Positions 34,695 through 45,206 of a stretch of 64,000 nucleotides of DNA are shown one piece after another. The number at the start of each line of letters is the position of its first letter. Position 1 is the first letter of the stretch. Source of the stretch: Daldinia sp. FL1419 (lineage: Eukaryota; Ascomycota; Sordariomycetes; Xylariales; Hypoxylaceae); the NCBI GenBank assembly GCA_025201765.1, contig MU623370.1, positions 229,825-293,824 on the forward strand, given 5' to 3'. A model generated the notes under the pieces. It was not told where the DNA came from. It saw only the letters and a list, made by a program, of their open reading frames with translations, and did no database searches. Made by a program: the position numbers and the translations under genes.

Positions 34695-35206
34695 AAAATA
34701 TTTACTTGCCACTCGCACTTTTAAAATTTATTAGTTTTCGAATCCAAAGGGCTTCGTAGTGTCCTGAACTACTAATATTGAGCTGGCTCTTTCATCCACG
34801 TCGGTTCGTTGTGGTGATCATTATACGGGGATAGACATTAACCTGGTTTTAGTCAAATAAAAATAATGCACTGCCCAATACAGACACTAGGAGATCAAAA
34901 CTCGCTTCATCAGTACGAAAAGGGAAGTTTTGTCGTGCTCCTGGCTTCGGTGGATACTTCATAGGCTACACCAAACATAATAGGACATAATAGGGCTGAT
35001 GACACGCAGGTGCGGCTCTTTTCAGAGGATGTATGCGAAAGAAAACACAGACAGTCATTGATCACCAGATATGTTTTCCTTTACTCTTTCGTGATGGATC
35101 AAGTCCCTCCCGAACAATTTGTTATATACCCCCTAGGTAAAGCTTCAGAGTGGGAGCATCCCTTTTACTGAATAGTGTTCGATCTTAACCTTGGGCCTCG
35201 CGCCTC

Positions 35207-35569
35207 TCATTGCTCATATCGTAGCCGGACATCCTCGGCCGTCGCACCTCCACGAACGTTCTCCAAAGTGGAATGACCCACGTCCATCCTATGGCGATAT
35301 GCTGCAATCGCAGATCGATGGATCCGGGCGAAGGCTTGGGACAGAAAGGACATAGCCGGGACCAACGCGCTCTTCTGGACATCGCGGGGGTGGGATGGCC
35401 TAGAGGAGATGATCACTCTGAGCTCCCCGTACTGCATACATTTACCTAAGCACACTAGAATTGCCTTATTCTCTGGCGAATTTATCAAGACAATAATTGT
35501 GACGCTATAAGGCGCGTAGGCCATTGTCGCCCTCAGTCTATCTTTGAGTCGGGCTCCGGGTGGCTTCAT
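35207..35569 (-). pseudogene. possible relic of a fungal membrane protein C-terminus
   Basis: 120-codon frame. Its first part (DRLRATMAYAPYSVTIIVLI) loosely resembles the last transmembrane segment of fungal DUF6594-type proteins (pattern D-x3-AT-x-AY). The remainder is unrecognised. It starts 96 bp from an opposite-strand frame that also encodes transmembrane segments. Weak evidence; it could be spurious. Confidence 0.2.
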
Positions 35570-35665
35570 CGTTTACATAGGCGTCGACTCGATCTTCTTC
35601 CCATTAGCTTTCATGGCCTAGTTCGACTTTTCTGCGCGCTTTGGCTCACCGATGAGTTTGGGTAT

Positions 35666-36016
35666 ATGTACCAGGCTCGAAGTGGCTCAAACATGGTTAA
35701 GACAGCTTCGGGATCTGCTAAAAACCACGTAGCACAGGGTGCTTTAGGTAGTCTCTTGGTTGACGACGTTTCCGACTTACACCCGAGAGTGAATAGACTC
35801 TTACCTGCTTCCTATTGGACGAGTAGGCTTTTTCGAGTGGCCTTCCTGGTCCCGATAATAGGGCTTATAGCCATGTGTATCCTACTGTTTTTTCCACCTG
35901 AAGCTGGGAGGCAACACATCTATACGTTTACGTCGCTATTGGTTTCAATCTTTTACCTGATATTTCTTCTCTCGACGCTGGCGGGGCTTAATCATACTTT
36001 ACGACGTGATGGTTGA
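35666..36016 (+). CDS. hypothetical two-TM protein or gene fragment
   Basis: 116 aa with ATG at 35666. Two strong hydrophobic helices (LFRVAFLVPIIGLIAMCILLFF and YTFTSLLVSIFYLIFLLSTL) sit in the C-terminal half after a soluble Ser/Asn/Leu-containing N-terminus, and it ends LNHTLRRDG. The arrangement resembles the membrane end of DUF6594-like fungal proteins lacking their third helix, which may be the minus-strand relic next door. It could be a short real gene, an exon of a larger gene or debris. Confidence 0.27.
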   Translation: MYQARSGSNMVKTASGSAKNHVAQGALGSLLVDDVSDLHPRVNRLLPASYWTSRLFRVAFLVPIIGLIAMCILLFFPPEAGRQHIYTFTSLLVSIFYLIFLLSTLAGLNHTLRRDG

Positions 36017-36929
36017 TTCTTCTACAAAACCTTGCCGGTCACTCGCCCTATCTTGAGCTTACCTGACTAGAACTCGACAATAACCCCTTTTCTTACGGAA
36101 TATCCCGGATTTTTTATATCAGTCAAACTTGCTGCTTCAATAGACTACTTGGTTTGTTTTAATTGTTTTTATAACTTGATACCTGTGATTTAACCCCAGC
36201 GTATCGCTTCTGCGATCCGATATAATATCGGTTACGGATTCGATTCTAATCAGTCGCGCCGCTCCTCCATAAGCTGGAGCTAGAGAGAGCTGAACAGATC
36301 TTCCGACCAAAACTCTATAGTTTTGACTATCGCCGAACGATGTTAAGCCCAGGTTACGATGATAATAAGGAAGCAGGCCGGGGGTAGGGGGTTGGTGTTC
36401 ATGTTACACAATGTAGATCTATAACACCAAGCCTATAACTGAGTGATAATTTTGTAAGACACGGAAGATATCAGATTGAATTACATCATGGGTCTTTGCG
36501 TGCCAGTTAGATGGTCTATTGGTAGGTAGCCTATCATGAAATTAAAACTCGTCAGAAGTCAAGCGACTCAAAACCTATACGTTAAAGATCTCCCTTTTTT
36601 TGGACTCTTCTGTTGGTAGGTAAATGGGTCTCATATGGCTTCAAGGTCCGACTAATTTACTGCGAAAATCGACATTATAACAAGATGATACATAGAAAAG
36701 GTCTTTATGTTACCATGGAATCCTCCCTGGTAACTCTTCGGCGTTATTAACTATTCGCTTAGACGCGCTTCCAAAAGGAGGCGAGTAGAAAACGCCGAGT
36801 TAGATCGGTACGTACGTAATCGGTATGACTATTATGACTATATTTTCGTGATTTAGCCTGTCAGACCAATCATATTGAATACTGCGCCTCTTAATCGTTT
36901 CTATAATCCAGAAAAGTCGTCGGGGGAAA

Positions 36930-37572
36930 TTGGTAGTAAATCATGCTTCGTTGGAACTAACCTATCATGCCATGAACTCACCAGTCTATATTTGGCTTGG
37001 GTGGTTGGCTCGTCGGGCTTTGTCTCCCGCAGCGGAGCGATTCCCCCACGACACCGTGAGCTTGCCTAGTTGGACCTCCGATCTCAGCTCCGCTCTTAGT
37101 AAGTATATCTTAGAACCCCACGAATCGCTACGTCGTGTGAGCAGAGGTTTGGAGTCCGCATATATGGTACAACCCAGTGGTGCATCAAGGAAATATGCCG
37201 CCGGCATTAATTGCGACGATATTCGACGAGTACAAGTAGATCTGCGGCAATCGAACGATACTCTCGAAAGCTCTATCCGATTTAGAGGATTCCTGTGGAT
37301 CACTTGATTGCTATACCGAGAAAGGTATTGGTTCGTCGCCCACGTAGTAGTGGCGTATTCATTTTACCCGTATATTCTCCCGAGCGAGCTCCCTGTATCA
37401 GTCATTCGCCAAGCCCCGTGTACCGGCGTAGCGGTGCCCATGGTCCATGACCTGTTGGTCTTGTCCTCTTTATATACCCGTAACCCCGGATTCCTAAATG
37501 ACCTGGCGTGGCCGGGAGACCTGATTGAAGACACCGGAGAATTACACCTGCGGCTGAAAGTGAAGGAACACG
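36930..37572 (+). pseudogene. long frame broken by one TGA upstream of GH94 gene
   Basis: One reading frame is open from 36930 to 37607 except for a single TGA at 37305-37307; it overlaps the first 35 bp of the GH94 gene. The translated products on both sides (for example LARRALSPAAERFPHD before, DLIEDTGELHLRLKVKEHD after) are not low-complexity, but I do not recognise a family. This is either a decayed gene or a chance open frame in the GH94 promoter. Confidence 0.2.
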
Positions 37573-39930
37573 ATGTTACGCTCTACAGAGGACGGCGACC
37601 GCTATGAGCTAGCGAGCCCGACGGCTCTGCCGAAGGCCGGCGGTTTCTTGTGGAATCAGAAGATGATGATTCAAATAACCTGTCGCGGGTATGCGACCGC
37701 ACAGTTTATGCAGCCCGAGCCGTCCAAGTATGCACACGCACCCAATCTCGAGGCCAAGACCTTTATGCAGCCCGAGCAGAACTACTACGCCCACCATCCA
37801 GGCCGTTTCGTCTACATCAAAGATGAGGAGACTGGTCAAATATTCTCGGCACCTTATGAGCCGGTACGGGCTCCGCTTAACCGGTTCGTGTTTTCCGTCG
37901 GCAAGAGTGATATCTCCTGGACCGTTGAGCACCTTGGCATCCGCGTTGAGATGGCTTTGGTGATCCCTACCCATGATGTGGTAGAGCTCTGGTCGATTAA
38001 AGTGACCAACTTATCCTCACGACCGCGCAGAATTAGCGCATACCCTTATTTCCCATTTGGGTACATGTCGTGGATGAACCAGGAAGCCGAATGGAGACCA
38101 GATCTTGGCGGTGTGGTAGGCAGCAGTATCACACCATACCAAAAAGCAGCAGATTACTTCAAGAACAAGTATCTGAAGGACAAGTCATACTTCCTGTGTG
38201 AGACCCCTCCAGTCTCGTGGGAAGCAATGCAGCAGGCTTTCGAAGGCGAGGGTGGTCTCCATGCGCCTTCATCACTAGCACAACCAGAGCTCAGCCGTAG
38301 CGATGCTCGATACGAGACACCCGTGGCTGTGGTACAATACCGTGAGGAACTGAAGACGAACGAGCAACATGAATATCGATTTCTTTTCGGTCCCGCGTAC
38401 GACGACACTGAGATCCGTTCGGTGAGAGATAAGTACCTCAGCAAGGAAGGTTTCGCACAGACAGCCCGGGAATACGCTGAGTATATCAACAAAGGAAAGG
38501 GATGTTTGCAGATTGAGACTCCCGATAAGCACGTAGACAATTTTGTCAATAATTGGCTCCCGCGACAGTGCTATTATCATGGCGACGTGAACCGGTTGAC
38601 TACGGATCCGCAGACGCGTAATTATCTGCAGGATAACATGGGAATGTCTTATATCAAGCCCGAGGTAGCACGTCGAGCCTTCTTGATTGCCGTAGCACAA
38701 CAAGAGAAGAACGGTGCTATGCCCGATGGTATCTTGTTAGCGGAGGGCGCTGAACTCAAGTATATCAATCAGATCCCCCACACCGATCATTGTATTTGGT
38801 TGCCGGTCACCCTTGAGGCGTACCTTTCCGAGACAGGTGATTACGACCTTCTTAAGGAGCAAGTAAAAGGGATGCACGGCGACACGTACACAGTGTTCGA
38901 GCGCTTTAGTCGGGCTATGGACTGGTTGCTCTCGGCCCGAGACGCGCGTGGGCTGAGCTACATCGCACAAGGCGATTGGTGCGACCCGCTGAACATGGTG
39001 GGTTACAAAGGTAAGGGTGTGTCCGGATGGCAGACTGTTGCTACCGCATTCGCCTTGAAGTTATGGGCAGATGTCTGTGAACACGAAGGTAAAGCCGATC
39101 TAGCAACACACTACCGTGCAAGCGCTAAGGAGGTTAACGATGCGGCCAACGCCCACTTGTGGGATGGAGACTGGTTCGCGAGAGGAATCACAGATGATAA
39201 TGTGATTTTCGGTGTGAAGACAGATAAGGAGGGTCGTATTTGGCTAAACCCGCAGACGTGGTCGATCTTGAGCGGAGCAGCTAGCAACGAGCAGATTTTA
39301 AAGATGTTGCCAGAGGTAGACTCTCAGATGGGCACACCGTACGGCATCACAATGTTCGCTCCTCCATATAGCGGCATGCGCGAAGATGTAGGACGTGTGA
39401 CGCAAAAGTACCCAGGTTCGGCTGAAAACGCATCGGTCTACAATCATGCTGCCGTATTCTACGTCCACAGCCTGTATTCGATTAAGGAGAGCGATCGAGC
39501 ATACGATGCCCTACGGAAGATGATCCCTGGTCCCTCAGAAGAGGATTACATACAGAGGGGCCAATTGCCCGTGTATATCCCTAACTATTACCGTGGCGCG
39601 TATCAGCAATACCCCCGCACCGCGGGACGGTCTAGTCAGCTCTTCAACACGGGGACCGTATCGTGGGTTTATCGGAGCTTTATTGAAGGGCTATGCGGTC
39701 TGCGTGGAGATGCAAAGGGACTGCGTATCCAACCACAACTACCGTCTTTCTGGAATGCGATCAAAGTGACGCGTCTATTTCGCGGCGCCACGTTCGTTAT
39801 TAATATTCGTCGTTCCGAAGACGTAGAGGAGGTTGTGGTAAAACACGAGGGTCGCGTCCTTCCGGAAGCTCGCTTCACCAATATTCAACCGGGCACTACC
39901 TACGAGCTCTTCGTCGAGGTACCTAAATAA
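37573..39930 (+). CDS. GH94 phosphorylase, cellobionic acid phosphorylase-like (NdvB type)
   Basis: Single exon, 785 aa; ATG 37573, with an in-frame TGA 12 bp upstream fixing the start. The N-terminal beta-sandwich begins STEDGDRYELASPTALP and GGFLWNQKMMIQITCRGYA, followed by the (alpha/alpha)6 catalytic domain. The GH94 acid region QGDWCDPLNMVGYKG contains Asp468 and Asp471, one of which is the catalytic general acid. Later landmarks are NPQTWSILSGAA, KYPGSAENASVYNHAAVFY and GTVSWVYRSF. The sequence follows the fungal branch typified by Neurospora NdvB, reported to phosphorolyse cellobionic acid to glucose 1-phosphate and gluconate. Cellobionic acid is made by cellobiose dehydrogenase and by LPMO/cellulase action, so the gene fits with the GH7 endoglucanase 8 kb away. 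There is no signal peptide, so it acts in the cytosol on imported sugar. The exact substrate is inferred from family position. Confidence 0.92.
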   Translation: MLRSTEDGDRYELASPTALPKAGGFLWNQKMMIQITCRGYATAQFMQPEPSKYAHAPNLEAKTFMQPEQNYYAHHPGRFVYIKDEETGQIFSAPYEPVRAPLNRFVFSVGKSDISWTVEHLGIRVEMALVIPTHDVVELWSIKVTNLSSRPRRISAYPYFPFGYMSWMNQEAEWRPDLGGVVGSSITPYQKAADYFKNKYLKDKSYFLCETPPVSWEAMQQAFEGEGGLHAPSSLAQPELSRSDARYETPVAVVQYREELKTNEQHEYRFLFGPAYDDTEIRSVRDKYLSKEGFAQTAREYAEYINKGKGCLQIETPDKHVDNFVNNWLPRQCYYHGDVNRLTTDPQTRNYLQDNMGMSYIKPEVARRAFLIAVAQQEKNGAMPDGILLAEGAELKYINQIPHTDHCIWLPVTLEAYLSETGDYDLLKEQVKGMHGDTYTVFERFSRAMDWLLSARDARGLSYIAQGDWCDPLNMVGYKGKGVSGWQTVATAFALKLWADVCEHEGKADLATHYRASAKEVNDAANAHLWDGDWFARGITDDNVIFGVKTDKEGRIWLNPQTWSILSGAASNEQILKMLPEVDSQMGTPYGITMFAPPYSGMREDVGRVTQKYPGSAENASVYNHAAVFYVHSLYSIKESDRAYDALRKMIPGPSEEDYIQRGQLPVYIPNYYRGAYQQYPRTAGRSSQLFNTGTVSWVYRSFIEGLCGLRGDAKGLRIQPQLPSFWNAIKVTRLFRGATFVINIRRSEDVEEVVVKHEGRVLPEARFTNIQPGTTYELFVEVPK

Positions 39931-40388
39931 TGTATTGAATCGCTCGAGATTGATCGTATAGCCGACATATAGCTAATCGGTCCCATGATTTCGAGCAGGC
40001 TGACTAGGATGGAAACAAAATGGGAGCCGGACGAGATACGTATAAATAATTCATTGATGAGCCAGCTGGATAAAACCTTCATTAAATATGTTTTTTCCCC
40101 AACTTATGAAAACCTGTAAATAGATGGCGTCACGTTCATATAGAGAAATTTCGGTCTTGATCTCATCACTGAATGTATCAAAGTCCCCTGCACTCCCTGG
40201 GGCCATGAAGTAAATCGATGAGGGATGAAACGCCAAGAGAATGCATGTCCTCACTGACTTGCACTACATCTTGGCGATGTCTCAAGCTGAAAGCTGTCAG
40301 GATGCGAATAGATCTTCACAATTCTCTTTTCTGCTCCTCAATTATCTTGGTGAAGTAGCTTCTCAATAGAAAAACAACAACGACCATA
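39931..40388. other. intergenic
   Basis: 458 bp between two plus-strand genes. It should hold the GH94 3' UTR and the next promoter; nothing else is seen. Confidence 0.6.
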
Positions 40389-41116
40389 ATGGAAGTACGG
40401 CCGCGACCCGTGACAAGCCTCCTTAGCCTGGGAGTATTATGGCTAGCAACATCTGTATTAGGTCAAAGGATACGGGTTGGAGAGCCAATTCGACCTCTAG
40501 CAATGGACGGGGCAACGGCGGCGAGCGAGACAGATTACCTACCTGAGAAGGAAATAGTCGGACATGTCGTCGAATCAGACGTTCCGCGAGTCTCTAATGT
40601 ACCAGAAATCTCAGGTATTCCACAAGTTGATATAAACCCACCTAACAGCACTACAACTGGTAGCCAAGCTCAACCGACCGAGCCTGCCGTTCCAATATCT
40701 GTATTGCTATTTTCAGGCTCACCCGGCCCGAAAGATTGTCGTGGTGCAGTAATGATAAACGTTCGACTGCCCAAGCCTGGGTCACAGCATTTAACTCCGA
40801 AATGCTATAATGTACCTGGAGTAGCACAATGTGGAACATTCACCGCCAATATGGACGATGGATGTCAAGCACGTTTGTTTAACGAGCCTAACTGTCTGAC
40901 ATTTGCCAACCTAGCCGTATTTACTCCAGAACAAAGGGCTGTCGGTGGGCTATTGAGGAGTATCGAGATTACGTGCGGAATCAAAGGCGAGACACCACCA
41001 CCGTTGAATCTTCCGGGTCTGAAATTGCCCCCAACTGCTCAGCAGGCCGGCGGAAAGGTAAGTCCCATCTGCAGCTTTTCCCGCTTCGAATAAGTCAAGC
41101 TGATTACTGACAGTGA
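40389..41116 (+). CDS. secreted cysteine-containing hypothetical protein
   Basis: The ATG at 40389 follows ACCATA. The signal peptide is VTSLLSLGVLWLATSVLGQ. A Thr/Ser/Pro-rich linker (about 40-100) precedes a compact domain with about six cysteines (KDCRGAVMINVRLP, KCYNVPGVAQCGTF, DDGCQARLF, NCLTFANL, ITCGIKGE), which probably form disulphides. Two C-termini are possible. Reading straight on gives 234 aa ending at 41093. Splicing a 56 bp intron (41058-41113; GTAAGT donor, CTGATTACTGACAG end) gives 223 aa, with the last exon holding only TGA. The intron signals are good, so I slightly prefer the spliced form. No family is recognised; a secreted surface or effector-like protein is plausible. 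Confidence 0.72.
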
Positions 41117-42557
41117 GCGTATCTATTTGCGCTATAATGAGACAAAGATCCCACATACATTATCCCGCGAATGATTGCGAATGATTGCGAATACCTGACT
41201 AGGCAGACATGTTGCAGAAACGAATTCCATCCTATGGCCCATTGGAGAAACCCGGGGAAGTCCCAACGACTCGTCATGTCGTGCAAGCTTATATATGCCC
41301 AGGTAATCTTATATCGGTGTTAGTTGAGAGCACTATTGGTCTCTGAACGCAGATCGCTTGGTATAATATAGTTGGATAGGACATGCAAGGAGATATAACT
41401 TGGGCAAATGAGTCGCGTGCGCATTTATTAACGCAGCGTAACGGGGAACACGTCGTGAGCGACGGGAGGGGAAACTCGTCAGGAAGACGAATCATGTATT
41501 AAGATATTTGTATCGGATAAATATAAACTAATGCCCAAGCAAAAATTCACTACGAGAGCGAACACACGATGCATATTCGGCGTAAGAAGGGTTACATATA
41601 ACTGATCAGGTAGATATGGAAAGATAGGATGAATGGAAGAATAAGTGATATTAGTGAAAGTCGTATTTAATATCAAATTAGAGTTATGAGTTGTGATAAT
41701 TAGTACCTAAGCAGTTACAATGTGCCAATACGGCATGTCAGCAGGTACATTTACTGTATTTTAGCACCTACTCAGGTAGCACTGTACCTACCAGGTGGGT
41801 GGTATGGGTGGTAGGGGTTTTAGGGGTTTACGATGACACCTTGGTTGGTACCTATCGATAAAGCGTTTCATGTACCAACGTGGCGGGGCTGGCGGGGACA
41901 TTGGCAATTGAATTGGGGCAAGAATAGCGCTAAAATCGGCTTATCTGGGCAATTGTCGCGCGTCATTGCTACATGCATTTGATGAGTGCGTGACTTGACT
42001 CGGAATTCAAGACTCAAAGGTAAGAGAACCTTTGGGACTTCCTCCACTTTCTACTACATACTGACCTACTTAGGTACCTACTATGTACATAACTCTTTCT
42101 CCGATCGAACCCGTTAAATCCCCATTAGCCCAAATGTAGCCCATCAGGTCATTAGGTTAGGTAATTAGGTACCTACCTACCTCTTTAACCTACTTCTTTA
42201 AAGGGACTTATTACTTAACTTACTTAGCAAACCTCACCCCATTCAATCGTTCCCTCCCCTTTACCAACATATCGACTTCTTCCGAAAGTCTCCTTCCTCG
42301 GCGCATTCGACAACACCTCATAAACGAGAATAACTAGGCTATTCGCCTCCCTCCGATTAAATATTCGATACTCTAACTTTGGAGAGCATTCTTCTTCGAT
42401 CAGCGGGTAGGATATTCTGAGTCATACCTGAAAAACCAACGTACAAGAGAGAATCCTATCACTCAGCGAACAGATCTTAGGTCCTCCTAAGAGCGAACAA
42501 AGGAAATATTACAGCAAGAGAACATTGAAACTATAGAAGGACGAAAAGCAAGACAAA
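41117..42557. other. intergenic region
   Basis: About 1.44 kb with no supported gene. TAGGTACCTA-type motifs occur around 41700-41800 and 42065-42180. The last 300 bp is pyrimidine-rich and probably the Ubc8 promoter and leader. Confidence 0.6.
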
Positions 42558-43616
42558 ATGAGTAGCCCACGTAGACGAATCGAGACAGACGTAAGTTCGT
42601 GGTAGTATATACAACTTTACGAGGTATTATGCACTAACATGGAGTTGCGAAAAAGGTCATGAAGTACGTTGATGCTCTCATCAATCCACATCCAAACCCT
42701 CCACTAACCACGCCGCAGGATGTATGGTCACCTTTGCTAGCGAAGCCCGATTTCCCCAACTAAACCTTCTCAGGCTTATGTCCGACTACGAGGTGACTCT
42801 AGTTAACGACAATAGTATGTAACTACCTAGCCACTCATGTTTCTTAGTTTATAAAATACTAACTATATAATCGCAGTGTAAGCCGGTGTCCTCCGATATC
42901 CCTTTGTCTCCCGGATTCTCACATATTTCTAGGCAAGAATTCTACGTCCGATTCAAGGGACCTGATGAGAGTTAGCAGAAACAGAATTGGACGTTGGTAC
43001 CCAAACAGATCTGACTAGATACATAGCACCTTTTGCGAATGGAACCTGGAAAGTCCACGTCGAGCTTCCCGACCAGTACCCGTATAAGTCACCTAGTATT
43101 GGGTTCGTCAACCGGATCTTCCACCCGAACATAGATGAGCTGTAAGTGATTTGGGCTTCAAATGGTGTACCCTTGGGCACGAGGGCCACTGTGGTTTAGA
43201 ACAAAGCTAAGGAAAAAATGCTGTGAAATAGGTCTGGCTCCGTCTGTTTGGATGTCATCAATCAGACGTGGTCGCCGATGTTCGACATGATCAACATCTT
43301 CGAGGTTTTCCTCCCGCAACTCCTCCGATATCCCAACCCGGCCGACCCCCTGAACGGCGAAGCGGCTGCACTCTTGATGCGGGAGCCGAAGAGCTACGAT
43401 GCTAAAGTCAAGGGTATATTTATCCTTTCACCCATCAAGGTCAACGATCGGAGGGGTAGGTTTGGCTAACATAGACTAGAATATGTCCAAAAGTATGCCA
43501 GCAAGGACGCCGCGGACGAAGCCGGAGCCGAAAGCGAAGATGACGATGACATGTCCTCGGTTGCAAGTTTCGGAGACGAAGAGGACGAGCCCGCCGGCCA
43601 GATGGATGACGTGTAG
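42558..43616 (+). CDS. ubc8: E2 ubiquitin-conjugating enzyme Ubc8/UBE2H
   Basis: Very intron-dense. Exons: 42558-42590, 42656-42663 (8 nt), 42774-42814, a single T at 42877, 42933-42970, 43027-43141, 43232-43413 and 43480-43616. The product is 184 aa in one frame with no internal stop. It reads [46 protein letters not shown] and so on. The active-site cysteine is Cys84 in SGSVCLDVINQTWSP, and the tail is acidic (ESEDDDDMSSVASFGDEEDEP), as in fungal Ubc8. It transfers ubiquitin with the GID/CTLH ligase, which in yeast degrades gluconeogenic enzymes. The 1-nt exon can be avoided by one 114 bp intron (42819-42932, donor GTAACT), which adds a Ser before MQEF. The donor after GPDE (GTTAGC) is weak. 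Confidence 0.93.
42815..42932 (+). other. complex intron in ubc8: twin introns around a 1-nt exon (stwintron-like)
   Basis: Intron a, 42815-42876: GTATGT donor, TACTAAC branch site, CGCAG acceptor. Then a single T at 42877, then intron b, 42878-42932: GTAAGC donor, TTTCTAG acceptor. Removing both gives AAT-ATG-CAA-GAA, i.e. N-M-Q-E as the family expects. Sequential removal is needed because intron b follows one base after intron a, which is functionally like a spliceosomal twin intron. Confidence 0.6.
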
Positions 43617-44096
43617 GTAATCGTACCACGGCATTCTCTCATTTCAATTCGCCTCTATTCAACGAATCAACTCTGGATTAAGGAGTAATACGGACTTGTC
43701 TTGTGGTTACGGGTGGTCTTTGGTGTTTTTGCGCGTCATTTGCATACGGAAATTCGACCGACTGGTGGAATCACAACCGTGCTCAACAGCTAGCATTGAT
43801 TTATTAACGGCACTTTCTCTGATATGATCTTGGCCAGCGTGCTATTTTCGCACAAGACTGTTGGAAGTAAGCGGTTTTTATTGCTTTCGTGATCTCTATA
43901 GAATCGGGGTATCAATGATAAATCCCAATCAACAGAACTAGTCCTATGCTTTTATCTGCTGAACCCGGTCCTACCTATGCTCCCCCGTAACGCCTCTATG
44001 CTATATGCCGTAGTCTAACCTGTAACCTGGGTATCTCTTCAACAATTAAAAACAAGACCTACTCTCTCCAAGACTCCATTTGAAGGTAAGGGTATT
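43617..44096. other. intergenic, convergent 3' ends
   Basis: 480 bp between ubc8 and the CWC16 gene. No gene is seen. Confidence 0.65.
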
Positions 44097-45206
44097 TTAG
44101 TCCGAGTCGTACTCAACTAATGATATAGTCCCCTTACCTTTCTCTTCCAGCTCCGCATCTTTCTTTTTCGGCAATTGAGGTTCCTCGTGTGCTTGGAGGT
44201 TCGACTCCGGCTCAGGACCCGATTCCAACCTCTTCCTCTTGATCCCAGCAATCCTAACCGGGCCTTTATTGCTATCCCCATTATGCCGGTCCAGCGACAG
44301 AAACGGGTCCTGAGCGACCCTCGTATTGCCAACAATTTCAGATACCAGATTATCCCGCATCTGCGCAGCAGCGGCTTCGGATTTCAGCTTTTTATTTTTC
44401 GTCCTCTTCTTCTTCTTCTCGTCCTTCGTGCTCGCGCCATCACCACCGCCACTCCCCGTGCTCGCGGGAAACAACGGCTTCGCAAGCGCTTTGCGTCCCA
44501 TCTCGCCGCCCGCGGTCTCCGATGGCCTGAAGTCTACTAGCGCGGCCCGCGCTGCGTCCTCGGGGTTTGCGGGGAGCAGCTCGATCCCCAGACTCATTCT
44601 TTCGCGCAGGTTCTCCGTCGTGGCGGCGTCTTTCTCGCGCTCCTTCCGCTCGGCGCGGAACTCGGCGCGCAGTCGACGGTTCTGCTCGTACGGGTCCTGC
44701 CAGAAGCGCGCGCTGTCTTGTTCCAGCTGCTCGATGTGCTCTTTCGCCTCTTCGAACGCCTTCCGGTCGCCAATTGTCTTTTCCAACTTGGCAAACGCGT
44801 CCGCGCGCAGCTTCTCCCGTTCTTTCTCCGTCGATATCTGCTCGGCGAGCGGATCGGGAGTTCCCGTGTCCCGCTTCCGGCCGCCCTCGGTGACGGCGTA
44901 GGTCGTGTGTTCGGGGTCGGTGCGGATCTCGATGGAGCCGCCGCAGGAGGCGTGCGAGATGCGGAAGGAGTAGATGGGCGTGGTGTAGTAGGCGCCGACT
45001 TTGCGCTTTTGCGCGTTGAAGCGAACGCCTTGCGCGATGAGAGTGGGCTTAGGGCAGTGCGCGCACCATATCGCAAAGGGCATTTCGAAGCGCACCGTCT
45101 GCCCGCTCGCAGAGAAACCGGGGGGTCGCTTCTTGTGCAGCTTGTTGCCTGTTGTGGTCCCTTCTACGTCGGGCGGGACGTACCGCCCCATGTTGAAGCC
45201 TTGCAT
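44097..45206 (-). CDS. CWC16/YJU2-family splicing factor, CCDC130 (Saf4) type
   Basis: Single exon, 369 aa, ATG at 45206. The N-terminal half is the CWC16 domain: GRYVPPDVEG, VRFEMPFAIWCAHC (zinc-ligand CxxC), GVRFNAQKRKVGAYYTTPIY, RISHASCGGSIEIRTDP and YAVTEGGRKRD. The second half is charged and largely helical or disordered, with the coiled-coil-like REKLRADAFAKLEKTIGDRK, lysine-rich tracts (KDEKKKKRTKNKKLK) that look nuclear, and an acidic end (VEYDSD). Members bind the catalytic spliceosome around the first transesterification step. The N-terminus MQGFNMGRYVPPD matches CCDC130/YJU2B rather than CCDC94/Yju2. Only one Cys of the second usual zinc pair is visible (SHASCGG). High GC in the gene creates several long shadow frames on the other strand. 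Confidence 0.9.
   Translation of the reverse strand: MQGFNMGRYVPPDVEGTTTGNKLHKKRPPGFSASGQTVRFEMPFAIWCAHCPKPTLIAQGVRFNAQKRKVGAYYTTPIYSFRISHASCGGSIEIRTDPEHTTYAVTEGGRKRDTGTPDPLAEQISTEKEREKLRADAFAKLEKTIGDRKAFEEAKEHIEQLEQDSARFWQDPYEQNRRLRAEFRAERKEREKDAATTENLRERMSLGIELLPANPEDAARAALVDFRPSETAGGEMGRKALAKPLFPASTGSGGGDGASTKDEKKKKRTKNKKLKSEAAAAQMRDNLVSEIVGNTRVAQDPFLSLDRHNGDSNKGPVRIAGIKRKRLESGPEPESNLQAHEEPQLPKKKDAELEEKGKGTISLVEYDSD

Larger units (their letters stand above)
34695..36929. other. gene-poor interval with possible remnants
   Basis: About 2.2 kb with no confident gene. Two head-to-head open frames (35569-35207 minus and 35666-36016 plus) encode hydrophobic segments and may be relics; they are listed separately. 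The rest (36017-36929) is AT-rich and featureless to me. Confidence 0.5.
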
